This document shows, one piece after another, positions 30,601 to 41,251 of a stretch of 64,000 nucleotides of DNA (the first letter of the stretch is position 1; each line of letters opens with the position of its first letter). Both the position numbers and the translations under genes were made by a program. The stretch is from Pelodera strongyloides (Eukaryota > Nematoda > Chromadorea > Rhabditida > Rhabditidae), in NCBI GenBank assembly GCA_036852015.1, contig JAANDG010000374.1, forward strand, positions 62,001 through 126,000, in the 5' to 3' direction. The notes under the pieces were generated by a model. It did no database searches. It had not been told where the DNA came from and saw nothing but the letters and a program-made list of their open reading frames with translations.

Positions 30601-33445
30601 AATTTCAGTAAAAAAATCAGAAGTTTCAGGAAAATTATGGTACGAAACCCCAAAAAACGCCGCGTCATAAGTATTGAAGCAGGGCGAAAAAATGTGTTTC
30701 TACAAGGACCACTAAAATCAAGAATGCCCTCAAACCAAAACAGGATGATTTTCAGCATAAATAGTATTTTTTTTCTTTAAATTATATTAATTTTAATTGC
30801 CTCACATTGTAAGTAAAAAACTGAAATCAATATTCCTCAAAAACCACCCACATCATCTTGTAGATTTTTTCGTGACGATTATTCCTGTAAAAAAATTATA
30901 ATTTTAGGCGTACTCCGAAGGACGGTACGGCGTTTTGAAGTTAGGCAAGTGCGAAACTTAGTTTAAAGGATCGCAGTCACTACAGAATCGTAGTTTTTCT
31001 TCGAGTTTACTTGTATTTAGTAAAGAATAGAGACAAATACTTTACCAAAACCGAATAATTTGAATTCCAACTCAGGGAGTGAACAAGTAGAAAAGTAGTT
31101 CTACTTAACTACCGCAGGATCACGAAACGTGTACATGCAGCTGCTTCCCGATCGGGAGTATGCAAATTATTTCGGCAAAAATCTCCATATTATATCTTTA
31201 CATATACTACAAGGGTCTGCAGGCATATCACTACACGTTTCATAATCCCGCGGTAGTTAAAGCGAAATACCACCCGGTTTGGGGTTTTTTCACCAAAAAT
31301 AGTTTGAAAAAGGTTATGAACGAAAATAAACATAAAAACACAAACAAATAAGTGCATATTGAATAAAAATGTTCTCAAACAACCATTTTTTGCTATTTTG
31401 TATGGGGAAATTCGCCTTGCGCGAAAAGCCGGCTCTTATACTAGTAACGATGTGGGCGGAGTCGAGCAATGCGCCTTTTCAAATTATAAGGTACTCCGCA
31501 GCATCCAAATGACGAAATATAGAATTTCCAAGTAAAGAATGGGCGTGGTTATTGCTGTGACGAACGCACTGATATTTCCTCCGCCCTCTTTTGCAATTTT
31601 CGACGAATTTTTTTGGAGACAGACTACCATTTCGCTTTAAGTGGAACTACTTTTCTACTTGTTCACCCCTGAGTTGGAATTCAAATTATTCGGTTTTGGT
31701 AAAGTATTTTTCTTTATTCTTTACAAAATTCAAGTAAACTCGAAGCAAAATGATGATTTTGGAGTGACTGCGATCCTTTAATGGGTACGCTAGGGATCAA
31801 ATCAGCTCATTCGAGCGCACTTCAAGACGCCGTAACTTCCTTCGGAGTACGCCTAAAATTATACTTTTTTACAGAAATTCTCGCCATGAAAATGCGAACT
31901 CTGGATTTCATTTTTTGACTTTTAATTTGGCGTCATTAAAATTAATATAATTATATTATTTTTTTTATTTTTTATGCTGAAAATCATTTTGTTTCGGTTT
32001 TTGGCGATGCTTGATTTAGTGGTTGCATTAGATTTCCTCCAAACCAGTAGAAACACGTTTTTTGTGTGCCCGTATATTTATGCGCTGCACTGTATCAACA
32101 CGAACCTATTATTTACCCCTTGACAACCATCTATAAATTATGTCAGTATTAGTATTAAGAAGCTCGGAAATCTCAATCTATAATAACATGTTTACTGCGG
32201 TCGTGATGTTTATTTAGTCTTGAATACGATAACGCACTTCATTTCTGATTTCGAACAAAACGATAGCTGCTAGTTTCAGTTTGTTTTTCTCGTTTTAAGC
32301 AAACAATAATAATTAACTCGGAAATCTCAATCGGAAATCTACTGCGTTTGGCTTTTCATCACTTCAGGCCTCTTCAGGTCTTCTGTCCCTCTCTTATCCG
32401 GGTTGGGAGGGTCGGCGATGGAGGGAAATGGATGTGCCGCCCACACGCACTACCAAATAATTGTGCAATTTATTCACTCGGGGTTAATTCCGAGACTTCT
32501 TTCGAGCATGAGATTCAATCGATAACAAACCAACGATGCAAGCTCAACGCTTTCGATAGGGTGAGAAAATACGATGTTACTTTAAAGCAAATGGTCCCGA
32601 TCTGGGCGGAGGTGGCATGGAAGAACACGTTCCTCTTTACATATTTCCCTTGTACACGTTTATTTTTTTCTGTTGTGAAGTTTCCCGATGTAGTCGTAGA
32701 CCCATAGATTCCAGCGAAAACAATCGCTGTTGAAATACAGATTATTTCCAGAACGATCCAAGTGAACTATCAATTAGCGAGTTCCCAAATATCAACGCAA
32801 AGTTCACGAAGATTTTTATTTCGGACAAAGAAAACAGGACTAATAATGAGCGGGTGATGGCAAGCATAATGAAAGAAAATGGAGATGATGCCATCGAAGT
32901 ACTGAAAATCGATATTGAGGGTAAGGGTGTTGTATTTTATATTTTTTTTTGCATATTTAATTCAAACCAGTGCAAACCCGTCCCACTTTTTATGGTACTG
33001 TTTTCTCTTATGATTTTTGTTTGCATGCTTGTTCATCATAAATTCATTTAGGCGGTGAGTTTAACGTTATGCCACAGCTAATGGAAACTATTAAAATGTG
33101 CCAGGTTAGTGCATGTTTACATATCTTTTGAGCAGCTTTGTATGTCAACACATCTTTACTTTTGTCATTGGTATAAATATTATTGCTCATGTACTTAATT
33201 CAATTTATTCAATTTATTGTTTAAAGTAAAAAGTGAAACAACAATTTTAGATACTAATGGAAGTCCATAAGCCACCAAAAGACATTGTGGCGCTGTTCAG
33301 ACAATTTTCCAGTAATCGATATCGCCTGTTTTCATATGAACTCAATGGAAGATATCACAATTTAAGTGAATATTCATTTATTAGAGAAGATTGTTTGGAA
33401 AGATATAATGCTCTACCACTTTATTATTATTGGAATTATGTATAA
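27636..33445 (+). CDS. FkbM-domain methyltransferase, copy 3 (intact, 281 aa)
   Basis: Six exons: 27636-27744, 30155-30291, 32378-32560, 32752-32920, 33052-33104 and 33251-33445; all introns GT-AG and phases 1, 0, 0, 1, 0. Residues about 5-20 form a membrane anchor (FTIFLSIAVLGLLILTF), so a type II protein of the secretory pathway is likely. RVGRVGDGGKWMC and CAIYSLGVNSETSFEHEI form the SAM-binding part; VLKIDIEG is the FkbM signature; the C-terminus has RLFSYELN and SEYSFIRED. FkbM/Methyltransf_21 proteins are SAM-dependent O-methyltransferases, often on glycans; the substrate here is unknown. Intron 1 (2.4 kb) contains a 1.7 kb Helitron; introns 1 and 2 contain MITEs. TTTTAG directly precedes the ATG and could be a trans-splice site. 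Confidence 0.88.
27884..29592 (-). mobile_element. Helitron-like element, 1.7 kb, with internal tandem array
   Basis: Minus strand: starts A|TCTTATTATATAAAGTTGGG (29592) and ends GCCTCAGGCGGCGGTAGCCGACTGG-like hairpin end followed by T (27884). The 5' 250 bp match 7438-7660 and 52398-52620. The rest is occupied by five degenerate repeats of about 207-240 bp. Inserted in intron 1 of FkbM-3. No helicase coding. Confidence 0.75.
27930..28900. repeat. Tandem array, five units of about 207-240 bp
   Basis: Each unit has GTTTCACTGGGCTATATAAG or a variant (27946, 28154, 28361, 28601, 28841), then GGAGCAACC, a T-rich tract, TTTTGAAACC, GATAGAACTTAGTTTTAGTA and GTTGACTATATTCCTCC. Lies inside the Helitron. 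Confidence 0.8.
29700..30114. repeat. MITE, family F
   Basis: GAAAGGGACGCAGTCGCTTC on the left and AGTGATTGCGATCCTTTAA on the right; arms of about 170 bp; intron 1 of FkbM-3. Confidence 0.8.
30313..30483. repeat. Near-perfect hairpin MITE, family B
   Basis: TTAAAGCGAAATGCTAGCC and its mirror; 171 bp; starts 21 bp after the exon 2 donor of FkbM-3. Confidence 0.9.
30963..31781. repeat. MITE, family F, opened by a nested element
   Basis: TTAAAGGATCGCAGTCACTAC to GTGACTGCGATCCTTTAA; interrupted at 31257-31640 by another TTAA-flanked palindrome near its centre. Confidence 0.85.
31257..31640. repeat. Nested MITE (TTAAAGCGAAATACCACCC end)
   Basis: TTAA-flanked; left end TTAAAGCGAAATACCACCC with TTTTTTCACCAAAAATAG, right end ACTACCATTTCGCTTTAA. 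The left end also occurs at 52829. Confidence 0.75.
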
Positions 33446-33512
33446 TGCTTTTTCTCGATTTATTACTTCTGACTTCTGGAACTATGAATAGGATTTTGGT
33501 TTGTTTTGTTTA

Positions 33513-33930
33513 TTAAAGGGTCAGGCCCATTTCAAATGACCCCTATTTTTGATGACTCCATCGGATTCTTCGTTTCAAATATAGTAGGCTGAATTTTTTT
33601 TTCCAATTTTGAGTCGCAATATTCATGCAGTTTTCAGCAATTTACCGTGGCCAGTCATACACAACAATCAATCCACTTGTCACGCCCATTCGCGCCGATT
33701 GGCCAATAACGAAATTGCCACGCCCAATAGAGCATATTGCCCAATTAGCGCGAAGGGGCGTGACAACTGCGATATCTAGTTGGGTATGACTGGCCATGGT
33801 AAATTGCTGAATACTGCGTGAATTTTGCGCTTGAAAATTAGGAAAACATCGTATCCTACTATATTTGACATGGAGAATCAGATGGAATCATCAAAAATAG
33901 TGGCCACTTTAAATGGGCCTGACCCTTTAA
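33513..33930. repeat. MITE, family H, full length
   Basis: TTAAAGGGTCAGGCCCATTTC and AAATGGGCCTGACCCTTTAA, arms of about 200 bp. Starts 68 bp after the stop codon of FkbM-3. Confidence 0.9.
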
Positions 33931-34185
33931 GCGCGCATTCGAGATGGACATTTTCCGGAAAAGAAAAGAAAAAAAGTGGTTCGAGAATGGACACGGAGAA
34001 AAAAAATAATACATGCGAAATAATTATCGAATATGCAAATGTACCGAAATGGAAACTAAAATCGATCGATCATGCATATGTATGCTTGACAATTGCATTC
34101 TTTTCTGGTGGTCCATCTCGAACCAAAAGTTTTCTTTTCCTTTTTCGGAAAAAGTAGGAAAATGTGCATCTCGAATGCGCCCTAA

Positions 34186-34340
34186 ACGTGCTACCAGACC
34201 ATTTTGTTATGTTCTAATATGAAATATGATGTGCAGTTAATCGAAGCTTAGCTGATTAGTGTTACGTGCTACCAGACCATTTTGTTATGTTCTAATATGA
34301 TGTGCAGTTAATCGAAGCTTAGCTGATTAGTGTTTTAGTT
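34186..34340. repeat. Tandem duplication, unit about 72-78 bp
   Basis: ACGTGCTACCAGACC...GATTAGTGTT occurs twice head to tail; the first unit has six extra bases (ATATGA-type slippage). Non-coding. Confidence 0.85.
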
Positions 34341-34541
34341 CCGCACTCCTGGAAGAAAACTGAACGCTATTCTGGCGTTGAAAATTTCGAAATTTCAAAA
34401 TATTTTTTATGAATGGTGTTGTGTAAGTAATGTGTTGCGGAGAAGTTATTAGCAGTTTGGTGTGCTATATGTATTTACATAATCTTAACCGGCTTGATCG
34501 CGTGTTTTGGCAGTAGTGTGGTTATGTCCGCAATTATTTAG

Positions 34542-34877
34542 TTAATGGGTCAGGCCCATTTCAGGTGACCCCTATTCCTATTTTTGATGACTCCATCTTA
34601 TTCTACGTCTCAAATATAGTAGGGTCAATTTTTTTTATTTTCAGGCGCAATATTCACGCGGTATTTATCAATTTACCATAACAAGTCATACCAAACAACA
34701 ATCCGTCGCAGTTGACACGCCCATCCGCGCTGATTGGCAGTTGTAAATTGCTGGTCTGGTAACTGCGTGAAGATTGCGTATGTAAATTGGAAAAATTGCA
34801 TCCTACTATATTTGAGACGGAGAATAAGATTTAGTCATCAAAAATAGGGGTTCCTTGAAATGGGCCTGACCATTTAA
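34542..34877. repeat. MITE, family H
   Basis: TTAATGGGTCAGGCCCATTTC to TGGGCCTGACCATTTAA, with part of the centre deleted relative to 33513-33930. Confidence 0.85.
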
Positions 34878-35018
34878 ATGCCGTTGAGCGATAGGTTCGT
34901 AAATATGATTTTTGCACATTTACCTCGAACGTTATTCGATATAAAGAGTGTTACGCTCTCTCGTGTGTGAATCTATGATCAACACATGTACTACATTATC
35001 GAATTGCTTGTTGTTGTT

Positions 35019-35195
35019 CTAAATACCGGTCGGTTTTTGAAACGCAAGGCAACTGAATCCTCAAGTATTTATGCTAACCATAGGTTACTAGATTTTAGCT
35101 CGATTTTTATGCTAATTTATGTTTATTTGCATAAGCTGCATAAGAATGATGGTGTACTCGATGCGTTTCAAATACCGGCCTGTATTTCGCTTTAC
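35019..35195. repeat. MITE, family A
   Basis: AAATACCGGTCGGTTTTTGAAACGC on the left (first bases lost) and CCGGCCTGTATTTCGCTTTA on the right; between FkbM-3 and the minus-strand gene. Confidence 0.8.
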
Positions 35196-35330
35196 TTTAT
35201 GGCAAATGATGTTGAGTTCCATTTTACTTCATTGAGATGCTTAGAAATAAATATATGGCTTTCTTCACTTCAGTGGAACGGCAACACTTCTGAAAAAGAA
35301 ACGAATGGATTTTTGTTTTAGTTTACGAAT

Positions 35331-38300
35331 CTAGCGAGAGAACACTTGAGAAAAAATATAGAAAAGAAAGGTAAATATATTTTTTAATTTGCAAAAAAAA
35401 TTATTATCGCTTACCTGCACCAAATGGAATTTCACTATCCAGTGGTTGAATCCCAGGCAGAACAGATACTCTTACTGTAAAAAGTTCAGCTCATAAATAA
35501 CGAAATAATCATTGGATGATCGTTCTAACCACTGCACGTGAGCTTATCCGGAAAACTGTCAAATCAATAGGTGCCACTTTGATGTAGACCTTTCACCTTT
35601 AACTAATCAAAGGTTGTTTTGTGCGTCACCCTTATTTGCAGCTGATATTAGTGTGTATCACTTGATAAAACAATAATAAGATATCATACTTTTAAATCGC
35701 CCAATTTGACTTGTCTGTGGGCCAACTTGCGGTATCACCTGGAAAAAAAAGAGAAGACATACATAGTTGGAAAGTATTTTTTGTATGAAAAAGGTCTCTA
35801 ATTTCCAGTAATTCTTAAATTTTCTTTTGTAATTACTTACCACTGATGGTTTCATCACTGCGTGAATGCTGGCTCCGTTTGAGAGAATCCTTTTATCATT
35901 ATTATATCGGGTGAGATCCTGGAAATAAGTTCGTCTTATCCTTATAATATGGGCAATAAGTCAGCTTGCTCCTCTTAGTTCATTTATTTTGTATTTACCC
36001 TTCTATAGGTTTAGTTCTTTGTTCATTCTCCGCTCCGTCGTGGATTTATCTCGAACTCTCTCTTTTTTCCGACTACAAAATAAATTTTATTAGAACTTAA
36101 CCTGTTGCAATTGCGGCATCGTAAAGGCCGTAAATTCCTGTTCTCTTGGCGGGTTGAAGAACGATTTTCCACCTTGGGGATGGAGACTTTCTGGCACAGA
36201 ACTCAGTATCTTACGTCGACCAGACGGAAGGTTGACCATTGGAGTAGATGGTCTGTATGTTACTTCAAACAGTGGAGTCGCTGTCGTCGTCTTCGGTTTG
36301 GAATCTATCGATGTTGTCGAGTTCGGTAGTAAAGTTGATAGTGTTGTTGTTCTCTGACCTTTCTCAGCAGATTTGGATCTGAACCGCATCGAGTTCCTTG
36401 GCCGTGGTGTGGGAATCTTTTCAATAGCTGTTGTCTCAGTTCTGTGAGATTCAATTCGAATACGAGAAATTGAAGGTTGTGTATTTGTTATTCGCATTAA
36501 TGTCCTCTCTGTGTGCGTGATTCCCGCAGGTGTGGTCGGTACTACTTTTTTGATCGATTCTGCTGTCATTGACACGTTAATGTTAGACGAATACATTGAC
36601 GTCATCGAATCGATTTTTCGTAACTGCGTATCTGGGTTTGAAGGTTTCGAAATGTCCGGTAGAACTGATGAGACCATCGACGTTGTGGGAGTTGGACGGC
36701 TTTCAATCCACGACGCATTCTCTCCGGCATTAGGTTTATCTTTCACCTTATGATGCGACAAATCCACTCTGACCCTCGGCACGTTGTGCCCCAGAAGTAA
36801 ATTCTGCTGGTTGTGAGATTGATGAGATTTCCTAGGTTTTGTTTCCACTGGCCGTGATTGACGGTTATGATTTTGTTCTTGATGTTCACTAATCAGAGAC
36901 CCAGACGGTGATGAGGTGCCAACTGATGCAGGACGGACCATAAGACTGTCAGTACTCGTTGGCAATGTTTTCGTTTTCGGTACTGACACCATATTTGAAG
37001 TGTTATGGAGTTTACTACGTATTTCTTCATCTCCCTTCATCACATTTGATAAAGGTCTCATAAATTGCTTATTAAATCCTTTTGCGTCTTCCTTCCCTAA
37101 TAATAAAACCACTTTTCCGGATCTATCCTCAAATCCTATGACAGCAAGATCCGCAGAATCTTTGCCGATTTTTGCTACTTGTGAATTATCAGATTTAATT
37201 GTCGTCCATACTTTGTGTTTCGTTGGAGGCTGAATGAGTTGGTCTTCAAACAGTGGAGACACATCCACATTATGAATTGTTTTCGGGAATTTCTTTTCAA
37301 AGCTGCCTGTAGGATTCGTTTTCTTTGGAAGATGTTCCTCGTGGAACATCTTCCCTTTGTTCACAATTTGAATTGGGTGCGTTCGTTTTCCATGAATTGC
37401 ATTTTTCGACAAGAGAGGTCTTTGATGAGGCATAGAGTGTCGTAACCCAGGTGCACGTTGCGTCGGTGGAATGGTTATTGGACGAACAGATCGATGGGGA
37501 AGAAGCGAATGAGATGTCTGAGGTCGCCTTAGAGGACCATGATGAGGGGGTGTGTTGTGTCGTTGTTGCTGTGGTTGTTGTGGTTGTTCTTGTTCTTGTT
37601 CTTCTTTTTGCTTTTTGAATGACGGTGAAGGAACAAAAATTAAAGGCAGCCGTTTCCTTGCCGGAGCACGTGGATTGATAGCGGCCCTGAAAAAAACGAA
37701 CAGTCGAATAATTATCACCGAGCGAATCGAGAAAATAAATGAGAGAAGATGATGAACGTATACTTTAAAGTCTGTACTAACGTAATAACTGTGATGTTTT
37801 TATGTGGTGAGCGATCTGTCTATATTTTATATATAAGCCTTACCATTTTCCGGCTAGTTATATTTGTATTAATTATAATGGAACCAACAACATACCCTGC
37901 AGTTGTGTGATGATTTGGTATAAATGAAATAAGCGAGCGAAACTGTTCAACAAACAGTGCTCTATCGATGTTGAAAGAAGGAGCTACAAGAGTAAGACTA
38001 CCGAGGTTACAAAAAAATAAAAATAACGAAAAACTCTCCAAATTTTATTACAATTTGAGTAATATTTCCTCTATTACGAGGAGAACGAAGTCTACGAAGA
38101 ACGAAGAACGAATAATATTATTACCGCATCTAAAATAAAACTATAAAGAGAGTGCCCTTCGTTTAGTTTTTGGTAGTAGTGTGAATACTTGAAAGTATTA
38201 CATATTCCACTATAAGTACATTAGTTGCCAGGTATCATATCGTTTTAAGGCTGTTACTTTACAACATAGTACTTTTTACCTCTCTGTCCGTCAGCTTTGT

Positions 38301-39307
38301 GGGAATAAAATTGAAATATTAGTAAAAAGAGTATACAGCATCGTCCCATTCAAAGCAAAGCTTTCTTTTCTGCTAACTTCAATGAATTAAAATCATATAG
38401 TGAAAAAATTACGGCAGCACAACATTCCACTGTAGCGAAAAAAGCTGAGGCTCGTAAAAATGAATAAAAAATAAAACGTTACGTAATGAACTCGAAAATG
38501 GCGAAAATGGGCCATTTATAAAGTCACTAGGTCATTGCCCATTTATATATGAACGAAAATCAGAAGTGAACACAGAAATTCAACAACGGTAAAAATGGTA
38601 ACTATTTAGGTAAGAAAGAAAACATGTTTGTGCAAGAGCCTTCAAAATACAATACATTTCTTTCTTTGCCTGAGGGTTACAACCCTAACAAGGAAGAGGA
38701 AAATAAACCGTTCTTCAAGAGAACTTCTGCGTTAGGATAAAAAGAAGGATCGTATAACGAATGGCAGGCAGAAACTGAGTTTATGACGGCTCTCGTTAGG
38801 TTTCCTAAAAAGATTCTTCTGTAAAATAAATAAATAAATAATGAAGTCATAGAACACAATTTTCAAACGAGTCAAAATGCCTGACGACATTACACGATTT
38901 AAAAAGCGAAATACTGACCGGTTTTTGAAACGCATCGCGGACACTTGAGCATTACTTAGAATAAAAAAACCGAGCCCAATTCGACCCCACTTAGCATAAA
39001 TGCATAAGAATGCAGTTGTCCACGATGCGTTTCAAAAACCGGCCAGTATTTCGCTTTAGGAAAATTTCCAAACAAAATTATTGGTTGTAATTTTTTGGTT
39101 CAAAAGAGTAAGGGTGGCAATAGTCATTGTTTCTCGCTTTCTCACCCATTTTTCTTCGATAGTTCTGCTGCATTTCTATCGTTCCTTTGTTTGCTGGTGA
39201 TATCAAAAGGTCATATTTTTTCTTAAGAACTGCGTCACACTGAATTATTATTGTACACTCTGACATAAATATGTCTTCTAATTGGCTCGCCACACAAGGT
39301 AAAGGTA
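35331..39307 (-). CDS. Unknown gene with a long Pro/Ser/Thr-rich exon
   Basis: Minus-strand exons 39146-39307, 37896-37983, 36102-37686, 35841-35918, 35690-35738, 35415-35474 and possibly 35331-35344 (ending TAG). Phases agree at every junction. The 1585-bp exon is open for 528 codons and ends CAACAG|GTTAAG; ignoring that donor gives a stop at 36090. The encoded protein is low-complexity: EQEQEQPQQPQQQRHN near its start, then Pro/Ser/Thr-rich with a more ordered block (DLAVIGFEDRSGKVVLLLGK). Downstream exons add DLTRYNNDKRILSNGAS and VLPGIQPLDSEIPFGAG. 5' end not found; upstream of 39307 no exon is clear. No domain recognised. The protein is probably largely disordered. Convergent with FkbM-3. 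Confidence 0.58.
37984..39145. other. Intron with one MITE, otherwise empty
   Basis: Between exons of the minus-strand gene. Holds the family A MITE at 38899-39059; the rest is AT-rich without recognised features. Confidence 0.4.
38899..39059. repeat. MITE, family A
   Basis: AAAGCGAAATACTGACCGG and CCGGCCAGTATTTCGCTTTA; about 160 bp. Confidence 0.85.
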
Positions 39308-40639
39308 CTTGCAGAACCAAAAATATACCCGTAAGAGTACGGTACTAGAGTGAAAAATCACCACAGTGAAGGCACCATGTAAGACATACGAGACAATATG
39401 TGATAGTAATTATTATTCTTATATTAACTTTATATTTCACAATTATTTTATAGTCACATATTGGCTCGTATTCATATGTTCAGCTTATTTCTATCAATAT
39501 CATCTTTTATCACAATCAGCTGTTTACTCCTTGCAACCTCTCTGCGTCTCTACAGCATGACAGTTGTCGTGGCGCTCTCTCTCTATCATGACGCGCCGCG
39601 GGAAAACTAACAAATCAGTGTGCCTTGTTTCCTAACAATAGCTGGTATTAACCGGGACATAAGTATTGTGCTCATATATTCTATCTTCTGCACAATACAC
39701 ACCACTACACCATACACAATACAGTTGGAGCAAGGCCTGGGCAAAAGCCTTGTTTCACAGTAAGGGATATGTTCAGCTAATTTCTATCAATATCAGCTTT
39801 TATCACAATCAGCTGTTTACTCCTTACAACCTATCTGCTTTTCTACAGCATGACAGTTGTTACTCGTGTGTTGATGTAACCAACGACGGTTTTTCTGCGG
39901 TTTCGGAAATTATTCCGTTTTTATGTGCATGTGCTTATTAGGGTTGATAAAATAAACACTGTGCAAAAAGGGAAACAAAAGTAGAATTCCCTAACTATAC
40001 AGCCTACATGAAACGAAGCAATTAGGTACACCTATGTTGAGAGAACTTGATAATGCCCTTTATGTGTCATGGAAAACAAAGCGATGCAAACCACTGGCAA
40101 ACAATAGCATGTGCTTGTTGACCATTATTCCAATTATTACCTACTAGTTAGAGTGTGGGAAACCTCAAAAGACAGAGAGAGATTGAGGAGAAAGCGGTGA
40201 CCGCTAAATAAGAAGAGAAAGTGGAGAAGGCTAACTATGGGAAGCAGCGGGTGGGTATGAGAGAAACAAAAGGGAAAGGGAGATGTAATAAAGCGAAACA
40301 AAGAAGCATTGGTAATTACGCAGACTTCTGAATTTAAAAGAACGTGGTCACTGTTTTGGCCCTTATGTATACTTTGTATGAATGAAATAAAAGGGAAAGG
40401 GAGGTGTAACAAAGTAGGTGTAACAAAGAAACAAAGAAGTACTGGTAATTACGCAATCTTTTCTGAATTTAAAGGGACGGGGTCACCGTTTTGGCCCTTA
40501 TTTATACTTTGTGTTTTTACTACCTGTACAAAATGTAAAGCTTGCAGGAATGTATAAGCTCGTTAAAGAAATCAACTGATGTGTACATAATTGTTTATTG
40601 CTTCAATTGTGCAAATAATAAAGTGAATGAATTCATATA
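39308..40639. other. Intergenic, repeats only
   Basis: A direct repeat of about 75 bp (CAGCTTATTTCTATCAATATC at 39480 and CAGCTAATTTCTATCAATATC at 39774) and two family P half-ends (40340-40385 and 40470-40520, GTCACCGTTTTGGCCCTTAT). No exon recognised; the 5' part of the minus-strand gene could lie here. Confidence 0.45.
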
Positions 40640-40746
40640 TCTTATTATATAAAGGAGAAGAGTTTATTTGTCCTCACTTTTAGCAGGCTTTGAAGTATCG
40701 CCTGTGCAGTATTGGAAAGTCGCCTCAGGCGGTGATAGCCGTCTGG
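40640..40746 (+). mobile_element. Minimal Helitron-like element (107 bp)
   Basis: A|TCTTATTATATAAAGGAGAAG to a hairpin with GCCTCAGGCGG and GCCGTCTGG|T. It joins an H2-type 5' end to an H1-type 3' end and has almost no interior, so it shows the minimal termini. Confidence 0.75.
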
Positions 40747-40769
40747 TAAACTATAAATACCGAAAAAGG

Positions 40770-41090
40770 AGGATGCTCTCCTTATCGTTAGCGTCATGCA
40801 TATGATAGCAAACTTGTATGTCAATATTGTTATCTTGGTCTGGAATATACTTCACAATTAGATGGCATTCCTGCAATAGATGATCTGCTTATTTTGTGTC
40901 CCAGACAACCTTATGGTTTGGCTCATAAGGTTGTGCTGGCATCTGACATGTCACCATTAATCGATTGACTACATATAATTATGATTATGGTGCATCTTCG
41001 TAAACCATGCAAGATCCTTGATGTGATATTCACTGGCCATAAACCTTGCATTGAATACCGGTTCATCTAGTATGCTGTCTCCAACTACAA
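40770..41090 (-). pseudogene. Decayed coding sequence of unknown origin
   Basis: Reading leftward: GDSILDEPVFNARFMASEY, KDLAWFTKMHHNHNYM, then stop and frame change, then MPAQPYEPNHKVVWDTK, stop, then ECHLIVKYIPDQDNN and IQVCYHMHDANDKES. The amino-acid composition is protein-like in successive frames with two stops. It may be a decayed transposon gene; I do not recognise the family. It lies directly beside the minimal Helitron. Confidence 0.45.
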
Positions 41091-41251
41091 TGATAAGTAA
41101 ATGCTTCAGAGAAAACAAACATACATATTATTATAAAAAAGGAAAAGAGCTTATAATCTATAAGGTTGTGTTTCCTAGAGCAGTGCAATTTAAAGAACGC
41201 AGATTGCCGAAAATAAAAGTGTTCTAATTGTGTTCTTCTACGTTTATTTCC

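Noticed and set aside
36105..37752. Plus-strand open frames opposite the long exon
   Set aside because: Antisense shadows of the 1585-bp exon; no splice partners.
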